Source of the DNA: Abyssisolibacter fermentans
Lineage (GTDB): Bacteria > Bacillota > Clostridia > Tissierellales > MCWD3
Direction: 5' to 3'
DNA: 58,145 nucleotides
Assembly: GCF_001559865.1 (NCBI RefSeq)
Contig: NZ_LOHE01000031.1
Span: 1 to 58,145, forward strand
Both the position numbers and the translations under genes were made by a program. Positions 38,301 to 46,590 of the stretch are shown here, piece after piece (the first letter of the stretch is position 1; every line of letters begins with the position of its first letter). The notes beneath the pieces are model-generated. The model was not told the origin of the DNA. It worked only from the letters and a program-made list of their open reading frames with translations, and ran no database searches.

Positions 38301-39396
38301 GTATAAAGATTTACCTATGACAATATCAGAGGCAAGTAGGCTTTATAAAGAATTAAAGGATCAATACAAACAATATCAAATTCGTGAAGAAATACAGGTA
38401 AAGCTTAACAAAACATACATTGAAGCACGTTCTGGACTAGTGGAATATAGTACACGTTATGATCAAATTTTTAGATATGACGAAAATGCTTTAATATTGA
38501 AAGAGCACAGTTCGTTTAGATCTCGCTTTGATATAAAGATGAGGGTAAATGGAAAATTAATTTCTTTAATAGCTTTCTATAATTATCTTATAGAAAGAAG
38601 GGACGAGTTAAGAAGTCTTATAGTTGATAAAGACAAAGAAATTATAGAAGAAATTTTATCCGATACAATAGGTAAAAAAATTAAAGCTAAAATATATAAA
38701 AGTGAGAAATGGATAATACAGATGAATGAGTTGATGCAGGATATGAATCCATCAAGTGGACTTATATTTAAGATGAAGTGGATGCCTAAAAATCCTGAAC
38801 TAGAAGAAGAGATGAACACAAAGGAATTAGTGGAGATATTGAAAAAAGACAGAGTACTTTTGACTGAAAGAGATATTAATTTGTTATCAAAGCATTTTAG
38901 ATCTAAGATAGACATTGTGAGACAAATAGTAATAGATCAAAACAAACCCGTATCATATCATGAAATAATGAAAGAAGTTTTGGATTATAGAAATTGGTTC
39001 GAATTTAAATTAGAGTATCAAAAAACTAATGAACGAAAAAAGGAATTAACAGACAGGGCTTTCTTTACATTTAGCGGTGGAGAAAAGGCAATGGCAATGT
39101 ATATTCCTTTGTTTGCAGCAGTTTATTCAAGATATAAGGGTGCTAGAGCTGATTGCCCTAAGATTATTTCTCTAGATGAGGCTTTTGCGGGAGTTGATGA
39201 AAATAATATTGAAATATTGTTTGATCTTTTGGCGAAACTAGATTACGATTTTATCTTAAATTCTCAGATATTATGGGGAGATTATTCGACTGTTAAAGAA
39301 CTAGCTATATGTGAATTGATTAGGCCAAATAATTCTGAAGTTGTTGGTGTCATAAGATATGAATGGAATGGAAACGAAAGGATGTTTGTAAGCTGA
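35314..39396 (+). CDS. jetC: Wadjet type II SMC-like ATPase JetC
   Basis: 1360 aa from ATG 35314, which has GGAGAGTG (35300-35307) 6 nt upstream; a GTG at 35305 overlaps that site and is rejected. TIGR02680-type SMC protein: N-terminal WKMNRAGFINFWYYDEE, Walker A GSNGSGKS (37-44), LLLDGNKSPERLDPFGS, two long coiled-coil arms (about 260-560 and 740-1010) around a hinge-like region (about 570-730), ABC signature FSGGEK (from S1254) and Walker B ISLDEAFAGVD (D1288/E1289). Two JetC copies with JetA and JetB should form a loop-extruding motor that recognises small circular DNA and positions JetD to cut it. The ATG of jetD overlaps its stop codon. Confidence 0.95.
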   Translation: MDKSFNSWKMNRAGFINFWYYDEEVFDFNNGKLLLRGSNGSGKSVTTQSLIPLLLDGNKSPERLDPFGSKSRRIETYIIGEDDKGKDESTGYIFMEFKKEGFDNYITIGMGLNARRGRSLKFWGFIILDNKRIGYDLKLYSNSGEKIPLSMKQLSNRIGDGGVVTVKQREYMELVNKHLFGFDNIDDYDELIRLLIQLRMPKLSKDFKPSVLHEIMNNSLQPLSEDDLRPMSEAVQNIDKLTESENDILRSINITRQIKRIYDQYNKYILWEKAGALIDKTNALKISEKQINDTQRAIDEYLIKIKDDTKQKESLLIEEECLKKELELLEERDDLKTLKLIHETEKKLSQLEIELKRKGNLLQEKNERKIDKVNEKNTYKQNLDRLEIEVKDIIDEMDAYAETMCFFEQEHLSNEIRNDITKEYDFEYIIDKFTKHDRSIKSVYKYMENLKEEEIKYDKLIQEKDSKERDVASKEREINETEILIANEKENYSEEVYNWNKGNKEYKINDDILRDIKALIHNYSNKSGIGEIESAFRNVLFELVGNINIEEKEKTYEKTKLNKAKEDLVRELKEWKNKKDPEPDRRISVIENRKRLESLNIPFEPLYKAVDFIKDLSDKEKGNIEIILMELGILDALIVPKEFKKIALDMPKGMSDKYIFANPLIMRHELSHYLASDKRNTSEISKELVEDTLRSILIDSDESLLYISPNGEYGMGILRGKVREDYIPKFIGSSSREIFRERKINELQGEINKLEANIKIVQNEIDILLSREKTLQNEYNNIPSMENVISAYSSLKESEEELNRYQKDLAVIMENIAKSEEIKNQIKNEIYKERKNLEIPATLDAFEEALEDSKKYDNNLKSLQVNHSKCINMIKIINNLNEYIEEIEQTIDDLKYEETHLTREVLKAKEFLQIKNKEIDMNNVNVIKEKYSKLKGRIECIPKEMSYLITSVSKLEKSIEYEEKNLELLKEKSVQLNSQKESLFAIFKEELSLGYVYKDLPMTISEASRLYKELKDQYKQYQIREEIQVKLNKTYIEARSGLVEYSTRYDQIFRYDENALILKEHSSFRSRFDIKMRVNGKLISLIAFYNYLIERRDELRSLIVDKDKEIIEEILSDTIGKKIKAKIYKSEKWIIQMNELMQDMNPSSGLIFKMKWMPKNPELEEEMNTKELVEILKKDRVLLTERDINLLSKHFRSKIDIVRQIVIDQNKPVSYHEIMKEVLDYRNWFEFKLEYQKTNERKKELTDRAFFTFSGGEKAMAMYIPLFAAVYSRYKGARADCPKIISLDEAFAGVDENNIEILFDLLAKLDYDFILNSQILWGDYSTVKELAICELIRPNNSEVVGVIRYEWNGNERMFVS

Positions 39397-40706
39397 TGAA
39401 ATTAGAAAATGATTGCTGTAGATATTTTAAACAGCGAGAAGGATTTAAAAGAGTATTTAGTGAGATTAAGAGAAAATATATTTCCTACGGGTGTTTTAAG
39501 GGAGAAATAAAATTAATAAAGCTTTCTAAAAATGAGATTGAAAATTTAACTGATTATTTAGGATATAATTGCAATGTATCAACTTTTAGGATTAAAATTC
39601 AAGAATTTATTTTAAGATTGGATGAAACTAAATACATTGGAGTTAATTTTTACGAGGTATTGTGTCTATATTTTCAAGAGAAGATAGAGACAAAAGAAGA
39701 GCAAAGAAACAGAGAAGAACAAATCAAAGCAAAATGGGTTAAAAGTTTAGAAGAAGGTATAAAAGATTTTGATGTAAAGGCATGGATTAAGCATAATATT
39801 GAGAATAAGGACATGCTTTTTAGCAAGAAATATGCAGAATCTCCTAAAAAACTTTATGAATATTTGGTTTATATGGATAAAACCGCACAATTGTTGAATA
39901 CAGAAAACGAGTATACACACATAGCTGTATTAGGTATGAAGGTATCTAATGATCCACACTTTTTTGATCCGGACAAGAATATGGTAAAGTTTTTAGAAAG
40001 CTATATCAGATATAAATATAAAATATCTAATGAAGATCAACTATCATTACCGGAAGCAAGGTCTGAATTGCTGTATAATGCAAAAATATATAGAGATGGA
40101 TATTTAAACAATATAACTAGTTATGGATTCGATGGAATAACTAAAAAAGAAGTGATACATCTTGGGTGGAGAAATTTTAATGAATGTTGTGAATCTATTA
40201 ATATATCTATCAAAAATTTAGAAAATATAGTTAGAATAATACCTTATAATAAATTAAATTCTGTTTTTATATTTGAGAACCCGTCAGTTTTTGATGCTGT
40301 ACTTAAGCATTTTAAGAAAAAAACAGAGAACGTTTTTGAAATGCCATCTATAATATGTACATCAGGACAGTTAAATATCACAGCATATAAATTTATAGAA
40401 AAGCTGAAGTCAGACAAAATATATTATTCAGGAGATTTAGACCCAGAGGGGCTAGTAATACTATCAAAACTTATTGAGAGATTTGGAGATAGAATTATAC
40501 CGCTTAAATATACTAAACAGGATTATTTTAATTCATTGTCACAAGTTATTCTTAATCCTACGAGATTAAAGCAGCTAGATAAAATAGAAAGCTTCTATGA
40601 AAAAGATTTGATTATAGCTATGAAAAATAAGAAAAAAGCAGGTTATCAGGAAAAATTAATTGATGATATAATAGAATTTATTTCAAAGGAGTTGAGTAAA
40701 AACTAA
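39396..40706 (+). CDS. jetD: Wadjet type II nuclease JetD (DUF2399, TOPRIM)
   Basis: 436 aa. The ATG at 39396 shares its A with the jetC stop (TGATG); a further in-frame ATG at 39363 lies inside jetC and is less likely. DUF2399/TIGR02679 family with a C-terminal TOPRIM fold: E294 in FENPSVF and the D347-x-D349 pair in SGDLDPEG, the metal ligands for DNA cleavage. It is related in fold to the topoisomerase VI A subunit. It should cleave plasmid DNA when recruited by JetABC. All key acidic residues are present, so the operon appears intact. No terminator is evident directly after it. Confidence 0.92.
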   Translation: MKLENDCCRYFKQREGFKRVFSEIKRKYISYGCFKGEIKLIKLSKNEIENLTDYLGYNCNVSTFRIKIQEFILRLDETKYIGVNFYEVLCLYFQEKIETKEEQRNREEQIKAKWVKSLEEGIKDFDVKAWIKHNIENKDMLFSKKYAESPKKLYEYLVYMDKTAQLLNTENEYTHIAVLGMKVSNDPHFFDPDKNMVKFLESYIRYKYKISNEDQLSLPEARSELLYNAKIYRDGYLNNITSYGFDGITKKEVIHLGWRNFNECCESINISIKNLENIVRIIPYNKLNSVFIFENPSVFDAVLKHFKKKTENVFEMPSIICTSGQLNITAYKFIEKLKSDKIYYSGDLDPEGLVILSKLIERFGDRIIPLKYTKQDYFNSLSQVILNPTRLKQLDKIESFYEKDLIIAMKNKKKAGYQEKLIDDIIEFISKELSKN

Positions 40707-41559
40707 TTCTAATAAAATCAAAATAATTAAAGCTAAATTTTGAATGAATTATATAGCTTATACACTTAGATAAAAAAGGAAAAATAACAAAAAACCTAAA
40801 ATGCGAATATTTCAATTTGCAAATTAATATACCAATCAAACAGAGATAAAATTTTCTGTTTTTTTTTGTATCAATTAACTTGTGTTCAAGTTCATATTGA
40901 TAAATCTTAATTTATATAAATTCATGCATTTAAAAGTAAAAAAACTGTTTTAGATTTATTTTTTTGAGCTTTGTCAAAATCTAAATTAACATAAAATAGA
41001 AGGCCTAATTTGTTATGAGTTTTACATCATAACAGCTACACTCTGTTATCACTAGATTTGTATTATTACATAAATATTAAGAATAATTAATATTATACAT
41101 CGATGTAAATTAGGACAATATTCTACAGAAAAAACGACAAAAAATATAGTACAATCGATAAACAATAATAATTAACGCGAATTTAAGAATAACGAATAGC
41201 TGAACCAAAAGCTTAAGAAATTACAAATTTATGTAAACTTATAATAATTTATTGTTAGTAGAAGTAAAATGTTTGGTTTTAATTACATAAGTTAATTATT
41301 AGATTATGTTTTAATTAACAATTCAATTCTAAACTAAAAATATTAAAACCATTACAAAAATAATAAAATTATCATATACTAATTTATGCCTTTAACCGAT
41401 ACTAAAAAACTACAAATATTTTAAAATAATATTATATACTATAACATTTACTAAGAAAAAATATTTTAATAATTTAATCATAAAATTAACTGATATATAA
41501 TCAAAAATGAAAATTTTAATAAGTGATACAAATAAAGGAAGAACAATAAGGGATTTACT
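40707..41559. other. Non-coding gap after Wadjet
   Basis: About 850 nt, very AT-rich, with no ORF I can support. A short inverted repeat (TTATGA...TCATAA, about 41012-41033) and several T-runs are visible. It separates jetD from two decayed ABC exporter genes and may itself be decayed coding sequence or promoter region for them. Confidence 0.5.
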
Positions 41560-42032
41560 GTGGAAATTGAAAATAAAAAATATAAGGTTATTGATTATAT
41601 AAAAATACCTTTAAGAATTAAGCCTGTAACAGTAATAAGCGCTGGTACTTTTATCACCGGTATGGAATGCCTAAAGGTATAGAAACACCTATTGGGAAAA
41701 TTTCAGAAGGTAGTATAGACCTATCAGGAGGTCAATGGCAGAGAGTTGCCATTGTAAGAACACTGGTAAGCAATGCACCAATACATATTCTTGATGAGCC
41801 AAATGCTGCACTTGATCCTATCAGCGAGAGTAATATATATAAACTGGTTGGAAAGGTAAGTAAGGGAAAATCAACGATTCTTATTACCCATAGGTTAGGA
41901 GCTGCAAGGACTGCTGATGAAATATTAGTAGTAGACGGAGGCGTTATTGCCGAGCAAGGCACACACGAAGAACTGATAAATAAAAATGGTATTTATAAAG
42001 AGATGTTTGATGCCCAAAGGAGTTGGTATTAA
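41560..42032 (+). pseudogene. ABC exporter gene 1, internal deletion
   Basis: A GTG start (41560) after AAAGGAAG opens a frame encoding the N terminus of an ABC exporter (MEIENKKYKVIDYIKIPLR...), which stops at 41680-41682. The next frame, from about 41667, encodes only the end of the ATPase domain: signature LSGGQWQRVAIVRT, Walker B HILDEPNAALDP, switch ITHRL, and the C-terminal GTHEELINKNGIYKEMF. About 400 residues (all membrane helices and Walker A) are deleted. The stop overlaps the ATG of the second exporter gene (TAATG), the usual layout of a heterodimeric exporter. Confidence 0.85.
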
Positions 42033-43644
42033 TGAGTAGTAAGAATAAACAAAATAGGATATCTGTATGGACTATGATAGTCAAAATATTCCCTTAGGTA
42101 ATATCAGTATCACCAGTGATATATATTTATAATTCTATTCTATTCATTATCGATGGAGCTTTTTTTGCGATATCTGTTTTGTGTATGCAGATATTATTTG
42201 ACAGGGTAACTGATTTAGCAGTTAATCAAGGGACACTCAAAAGTGCAGTTTTAGCATTACTGCTTTTGTTTGCAGTAAAAGTATTACAACAAGTTATAAA
42301 AGGCATAGACAATTTTGTACCATATTTTTCATTATGGGTGTATATTTATACAGATTGAAACCGATTTTAGCAGTGTCACTTTTTTGTATTTGTTCCAGTA
42401 TTGTTTACTCATTTTATGCGTACAAAGATATATGCTAAGCTAGAAGATGACTCAGCACCACTTAGAAGGAAATACAAATATTATGAACAATGTTTAGTAG
42501 ACAGAGAGTATGTTATAGAAACTCGTATCTTAGGTGCTTGTCCATATTTTATGAAGTTATTTAAAGAAACACTAGCTTAGATGAACCATCTAAAATGGAA
42601 AGTAGATGTAAAGTCAAATTTAGTAGAGCTAAGTGTAAAGATGATATCACTTGCAGGTTATTTGGGCATTTTATGGATGCTGTTTGATGAAGAGGGATAT
42701 TACAGTAGGCGCTTTTGCAGTAGTTTTTGCTTCTGTTGACAGTATGTTTAATAATATGGAAGATGTTATATGCTATCTTATTGGATATTATTCAGAAAAT
42801 TTTGGAAAAGTTCAAAACTATTTAAGATTTTTAGAACTTCCTGAAAGAGCACGAGATAAAAAAGTACAGAAAATAGCATGTCACGGAGATATTCTTTTAG
42901 AAGACGTAAGTTTTTCTTATCCTCTTGCTGATAAAAAAACGGAGGAAAATTTCAATATTAAAATTAGCAAAGGAGAAACAATTGCTGTAGTAGATGAAAA
43001 CGGCTCTGGTAAATCCACATTGACTCGTTTACTTACGGGCTTGTATCTTCCTTATGAAGGGAGAGTATTACATAATAATAGATCTACAAAGGAGTTTACA
43101 CCAAGAGCCTTATTTGCAGGAATATCAGGAGTTTTTCAGAAATCCCAAAAGTATCAACTTTCTTTGTCGGATAATATTACTATTAGTGAAATGGAAGCTA
43201 AGTCAAAGACGAATGAAGATATTAAAATTACTGTTACAGAGGCTGATATCGAAATGAATAACAAGGTCTTTCCACATGGGTATCATACTATGCTCTCAAG
43301 AGAGTTTGATGGTATAGATTTGTCTGTTGGACAATGGCAGAGAGTCGCAATTGCTAGAGGTTTTTATAGAGACAGAACTCATAATACTAGATGAATCGAC
43401 TGCTGCTATAGGTCCTGTAGAAGAGACAAAGATATATGAAAGATTTGCTCAGATTGCAAAAAATAAGACTGCTGTGATAGTAACACACCGATTGGGTAGT
43501 GTTAAATTTGCGGATCATATTGTTGTCATGAAAGGTGGAAGAGTAGCAGGGATAGGTAGTCATCAAGAATCGCTTTCGAATTGCCATATATATAAAGAAA
43601 TGGGAAATCTTAAGCAAAATACCATTTTACATATGATACACTAA
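42032..43644 (+). pseudogene. ABC exporter gene 2, multiple frameshifts and stops
   Basis: The ATG at 42032 leads a frame stopped by TAG at 42095, which resumes immediately as VISVSPVIYIYNSI and covers the first membrane helices to about 42358. After a frame change the middle (KLEDDSAPLRRKYKYYEQCL, VIETRILGACPYF) reads through further stops (about 42578). From about 42651 a frame gives the last membrane part and the ATPase: Walker A with first Gly lost (DENGSGKST), signature LSVGQWQR, then a frameshift near 43375 and LDESTAAIGP (Walker B region, normally LDEPTAAIDP), ITHRL-type switch VTHRL, and the end. Many lesions, including active-site changes, show long-term decay. Cargo is unknown; peptide/bacteriocin or drug export are options. 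Confidence 0.88.
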
Positions 43645-43689
43645 TATAGTAAGCATAATCCTTTATTTATAGAAAAATATTTCCAAAAG

Positions 43690-43725
43690 GAGCTGTATCT
43701 AGATACTTGATACAACTCTTTTTTT
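43690..43725 (+). terminator. Terminator after the exporter pseudogenes
   Basis: GAGCTGTATC (43690-43699) pairs with GATACAACTC (43709-43718), one G-T pair, 9-nt loop, followed by T7. It still looks functional although the genes before it are dead. Confidence 0.85.
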
Positions 43726-43727
43726 AA

Positions 43728-43797
43728 GCAGAGAACCCAAAGCTAAGATTTGGTGTGAATCGCTTACTCCTAGGAATGAAATGAGTAGGAGTTTCAT
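43728..43797 (+). ncRNA. Two-hairpin structured element, copy B
   Basis: GCAGAGAAC (43728-43736); first stem CCAAA (43737-43741) with TTTGG (43749-43753); linker GTGAATCGCTTA (43755-43766); second stem ACTCCTA (43766-43772) with TAGGAGT (43786-43792); then TTCAT. Compared with copy A at 28228, spacing of all parts up to the linker is identical and the first stem has two compensatory pair changes (T-A and A-T to C-G). It starts two bases after the exporter terminator's T-run, so it might be transcribed by readthrough. Confidence 0.45.
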
Positions 43798-43854
43798 ATT
43801 AAATTAATCACTTCATAATTTTCTCAATAAACTTTATTGAAAGTTAAGCTATAG

Positions 43855-44220
43855 CTACTTTTTAGCGATTAAAGCCAAAATCAAAGAAACAAATAGTAGT
43901 GGTATTGAAAATTTATAAAATATGCTGCTTTCCCACTTCTCTTCATATTTTTTTATGCTGAATTCACCAAGGTCCATAATTTTTGAATCTTTGTCAATAA
44001 TTCCTTCTTTAATTAATTTTTTCTGCTTTCTACGGTACCTGTTATAACTTATTGATTTGAAAAATCCTACGTTTCGTACATAAACTATTAGAGCAATACA
44101 TAAGTATATGAGTCCCAAAATAAAAAAAGCATTTGAAAACCTGAATAACAGTGAAGAGTTTTTGCTTAATAGCAAGTAGATTACTGTAAATATAGATGTT
44201 ATAGCAGTTAGTATTTTCAT
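43855..44220 (-). CDS. DUF3899-like small membrane protein
   Basis: 121 aa from the ATG at 44220 (minus strand), which has AAAGGGGG 6 nt upstream; a longer frame from 44256 adds 12 polar residues without a site. Three hydrophobic segments (residues about 3-20, 28-48 and 102-118) with a basic loop between the second and third (YNRYRRKQKKLIKEG). Small proteins of this shape in Firmicutes carry DUF3899. Function unknown. It is transcribed toward the exporter remnants and away from oppA. Confidence 0.7.
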   Translation of the reverse strand: MKILTAITSIFTVIYLLLSKNSSLLFRFSNAFFILGLIYLCIALIVYVRNVGFFKSISYNRYRRKQKKLIKEGIIDKDSKIMDLGEFSIKKYEEKWESSIFYKFSIPLLFVSLILALIAKK

Positions 44221-44625
44221 TGTTTTCCCCCTTTTAAAGTTAGACCATTTATTCAAATTAATAGATATTTATTCTAATATAACTTATCAATAACTTAAAA
44301 TGTATTAAGATTGTAAATATTTAAACCAATATAATTTTTCAAATAAATCAAATTAAAATTCGATCTTCGATTTTTTATGTTGATGACGTTTACATTATAT
44401 AATAAATAAAATAAAGAGTAAATAAGCGTTATTAATTAATAGTTTATAATAATTTGTGCTATTTTAAAGAAATATGAAGGAAAAGATAAGAATTAATTCA
44501 TCAAAAAGTGAAAATAATAATTAAATATATATTATATTTAATAAAATTGACTTTCAATAACAATATATGCTAATATATAACTGCTAAACTAGCTAAAAAA
44601 ATAATGAAAAACAAGGAGGAGGAAA
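44221..44625. other. Divergent intergenic region before oppA
   Basis: About 405 nt. It holds the ribosome binding site and presumed promoter of the minus-strand DUF3899 gene, a short hairpin near 44355-44378 (TTCGATCTTCGA core plus T-run), and the oppA promoter at 44547-44576. I see no riboswitch. Confidence 0.5.
44547..44576 (+). promoter_or_regulatory. Sigma-A promoter of the opp operon
   Basis: TTGACT (44547-44552), 18-nt spacer, TAATAT (44571-44576) with an extended -10 TGC directly before it. Start of transcription near 44583, about 43 nt before the oppA ATG and its AAGGAGGAGG ribosome binding site. Confidence 0.65.
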
Positions 44626-46431
44626 ATGAAAAAATTTAAAAAAGTGCTAGTTCTTATACTAGCCATGGCAATGGTTATGACTCTTTTTGTAGGCTGTAAT
44701 AATAATGAAAATACTGAGCCTGCAAGCAACAATGAACCAAATGGTGAAAATCAAAGCGACAATAGCGACAATAACGACAATAATGTTGCTCAAGGACCAA
44801 AAGTTTTAAGACTTGCAGAGTCTAAAACTGCTACTTTTAATCCACACACATATAAAACTGGAGCTGAAAGACGTTCTATGGGTTATATGTTTGGAACTAT
44901 GGTAAGACTTATAATGAATGAAGCAGGAGATGGGTATGAACTTTTCCCAAATCATGCTAAAGAATTACCTACAATGAGTGAAGATGGTAAGACATGGACA
45001 TTCAAGTTAAGAGAAGGGTTAAAGTTTGATGATGGAACTCCAATTAATGCTGAAACATATGAATATACTTACAAAATGCTTTTAGATCCAAAATTAGTTA
45101 ATGACAGAGCTACTATATTTTATGATTCTGTACCTGTTGTAAACGCTAAAAATTATTGGTCAGGCGAAGCTAAATGGGAAGATGTTGGAATCAAAGTGAT
45201 TGACAAACAAACATTGCAATTTTCTTTAGAAAATCCTGTACCTGAAATTGATTTTATTAATGTATTTACAGAGCCAGCTAGTTCTCCGGTACATAAAGAA
45301 CTATATGAAGCTAATATGAACGAGGATAGAACAGAGACTAAATACGGTACAAGCATTGATAGAATGCCTAAATCTTCATGTGGACCTTATATAATGGAAG
45401 AATGGATTAGAGATATGAGTAAAACATATAACAAAAATCCTAATTCTCCATTAGCTGATATCTATGTACCAGATAGAGTTGAAGAAAGAGTTGTTGAAAA
45501 TGACGAAACTAAATTACAATTATTTGAGAGTGGAGAAATAGATACAGTTAATTTACTTGGTGCAAAATATGATAAATATGCAGATGATCCAAGAGTAAAA
45601 TTTGCTCCTGCAATAACATCAATGCTTTTAATATTAAACAAAGATAGCAAAGATAATCCAGCTTTAGCAGATATGGATTTTAGACAAGCATTATTCTATG
45701 GTATGAATAGAGACTCTATTGCAGTAGATATATATAGAACTGGAAAACCTGCAAACTATATACTTACTAGTGCGTATATAGCTGACTTTGAAACAGGACA
45801 AGCATATCGTAAGACAAAACAAGGTATGTCTGTTGCAGGAAATCATGGATCATATGATCCAGAGTTAGCTAAGAAGCATTTTGAAAAAGCTTATAAAGCT
45901 AACAATAACAAAAAAATTGTATTTGAAATGAACTACTTTGATAGCAATGAAAACTGTAAGAAAATATCAGAGTTCTTAGAAGAAAATTATGAAAACTTAT
46001 TTGGAAAAGATAAAATTGATGTTGTATTAGCTGCTATACCATGGCAAGTTCAGTATGAAAACATGGAAAAAGGTAATTTCCAATCAGGATATGCTTTCTT
46101 ATCAGACGATGCTTTTAGTCCATGGAGTTTTATGAGAATGTTCACATCTAATGAACCAGGAAAGATTGATTCATTCAAAAATCCTGAATATGATGATTTA
46201 TGTACACGTTCACTTACAGGAAATTTGATATTTGATAAAGAAAAAAGAATACAAGCTTTAGCAGATATGGAAAATATGGTAATAGATGATTTCTCATTAT
46301 TACCTCTAGTAGAGATTAACATACCAGTAATGTATTCAGATAGAATACAAATAAATACAAAAGATGGTATGTATATTCCAGGTCTTTCATATGCAATATT
46401 GCAAGCAGATATTGTAGATGAACAAAAATAA
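44626..46431 (+). CDS. oppA: Oligopeptide ABC transporter substrate-binding lipoprotein
   Basis: 601 aa. Lipoprotein signal peptide with lipobox ending at C24 (TLFVGCNN), followed by an Asn/Asp-rich low-complexity linker (about 25-58) that lifts the domain from the membrane. The rest is an SBP_bac_5 (PF00496) fold: TFNPHTYKTGAERR, WTFKLREGLKFDDGTPINAE and NYFDSNENCKKISEFL segments. Captures oligopeptides for OppBCDF. First gene of the operon; 160 nt with a stem-loop separate it from oppB, which probably lets oppA be expressed more than the rest. It could serve another solute of this family such as nickel or dipeptides, but length and operon type favour oligopeptides. Confidence 0.92.
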   Translation: MKKFKKVLVLILAMAMVMTLFVGCNNNENTEPASNNEPNGENQSDNSDNNDNNVAQGPKVLRLAESKTATFNPHTYKTGAERRSMGYMFGTMVRLIMNEAGDGYELFPNHAKELPTMSEDGKTWTFKLREGLKFDDGTPINAETYEYTYKMLLDPKLVNDRATIFYDSVPVVNAKNYWSGEAKWEDVGIKVIDKQTLQFSLENPVPEIDFINVFTEPASSPVHKELYEANMNEDRTETKYGTSIDRMPKSSCGPYIMEEWIRDMSKTYNKNPNSPLADIYVPDRVEERVVENDETKLQLFESGEIDTVNLLGAKYDKYADDPRVKFAPAITSMLLILNKDSKDNPALADMDFRQALFYGMNRDSIAVDIYRTGKPANYILTSAYIADFETGQAYRKTKQGMSVAGNHGSYDPELAKKHFEKAYKANNNKKIVFEMNYFDSNENCKKISEFLEENYENLFGKDKIDVVLAAIPWQVQYENMEKGNFQSGYAFLSDDAFSPWSFMRMFTSNEPGKIDSFKNPEYDDLCTRSLTGNLIFDKEKRIQALADMENMVIDDFSLLPLVEINIPVMYSDRIQINTKDGMYIPGLSYAILQADIVDEQK

Positions 46432-46450
46432 GTTTATTTTGAAATAGTAA

Positions 46451-46489
46451 TATTAGTGCTTGCAGCACAATATGCTGTGAGCACTAATA
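46451..46489 (+). other. oppA-oppB intercistronic stem-loop
   Basis: TATTAGTGCTTGCAGCA (46451-46467) pairs with TGCTGTGAGCACTAATA (46473-46489) with one mismatch and a 5-nt loop. No T-run follows, so it probably stabilises or processes the oppA transcript 3' end. Confidence 0.6.
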
Positions 46490-46590
46490 ATTTGAAAATT
46501 AGATTAGAAAATAAATTACAAAGTTGTAATATTAAATATATTCAAAGAAATAAATGACATACTATTTGCTATTGAGAGGAGTAATAGCCT

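Noticed and set aside
32676-40706. Wadjet locus as a novel system, or jetC as SbcC/MukB
   Set aside because: The gene set and the jetC N-terminal signature match the described type II Wadjet; it is known, not new.
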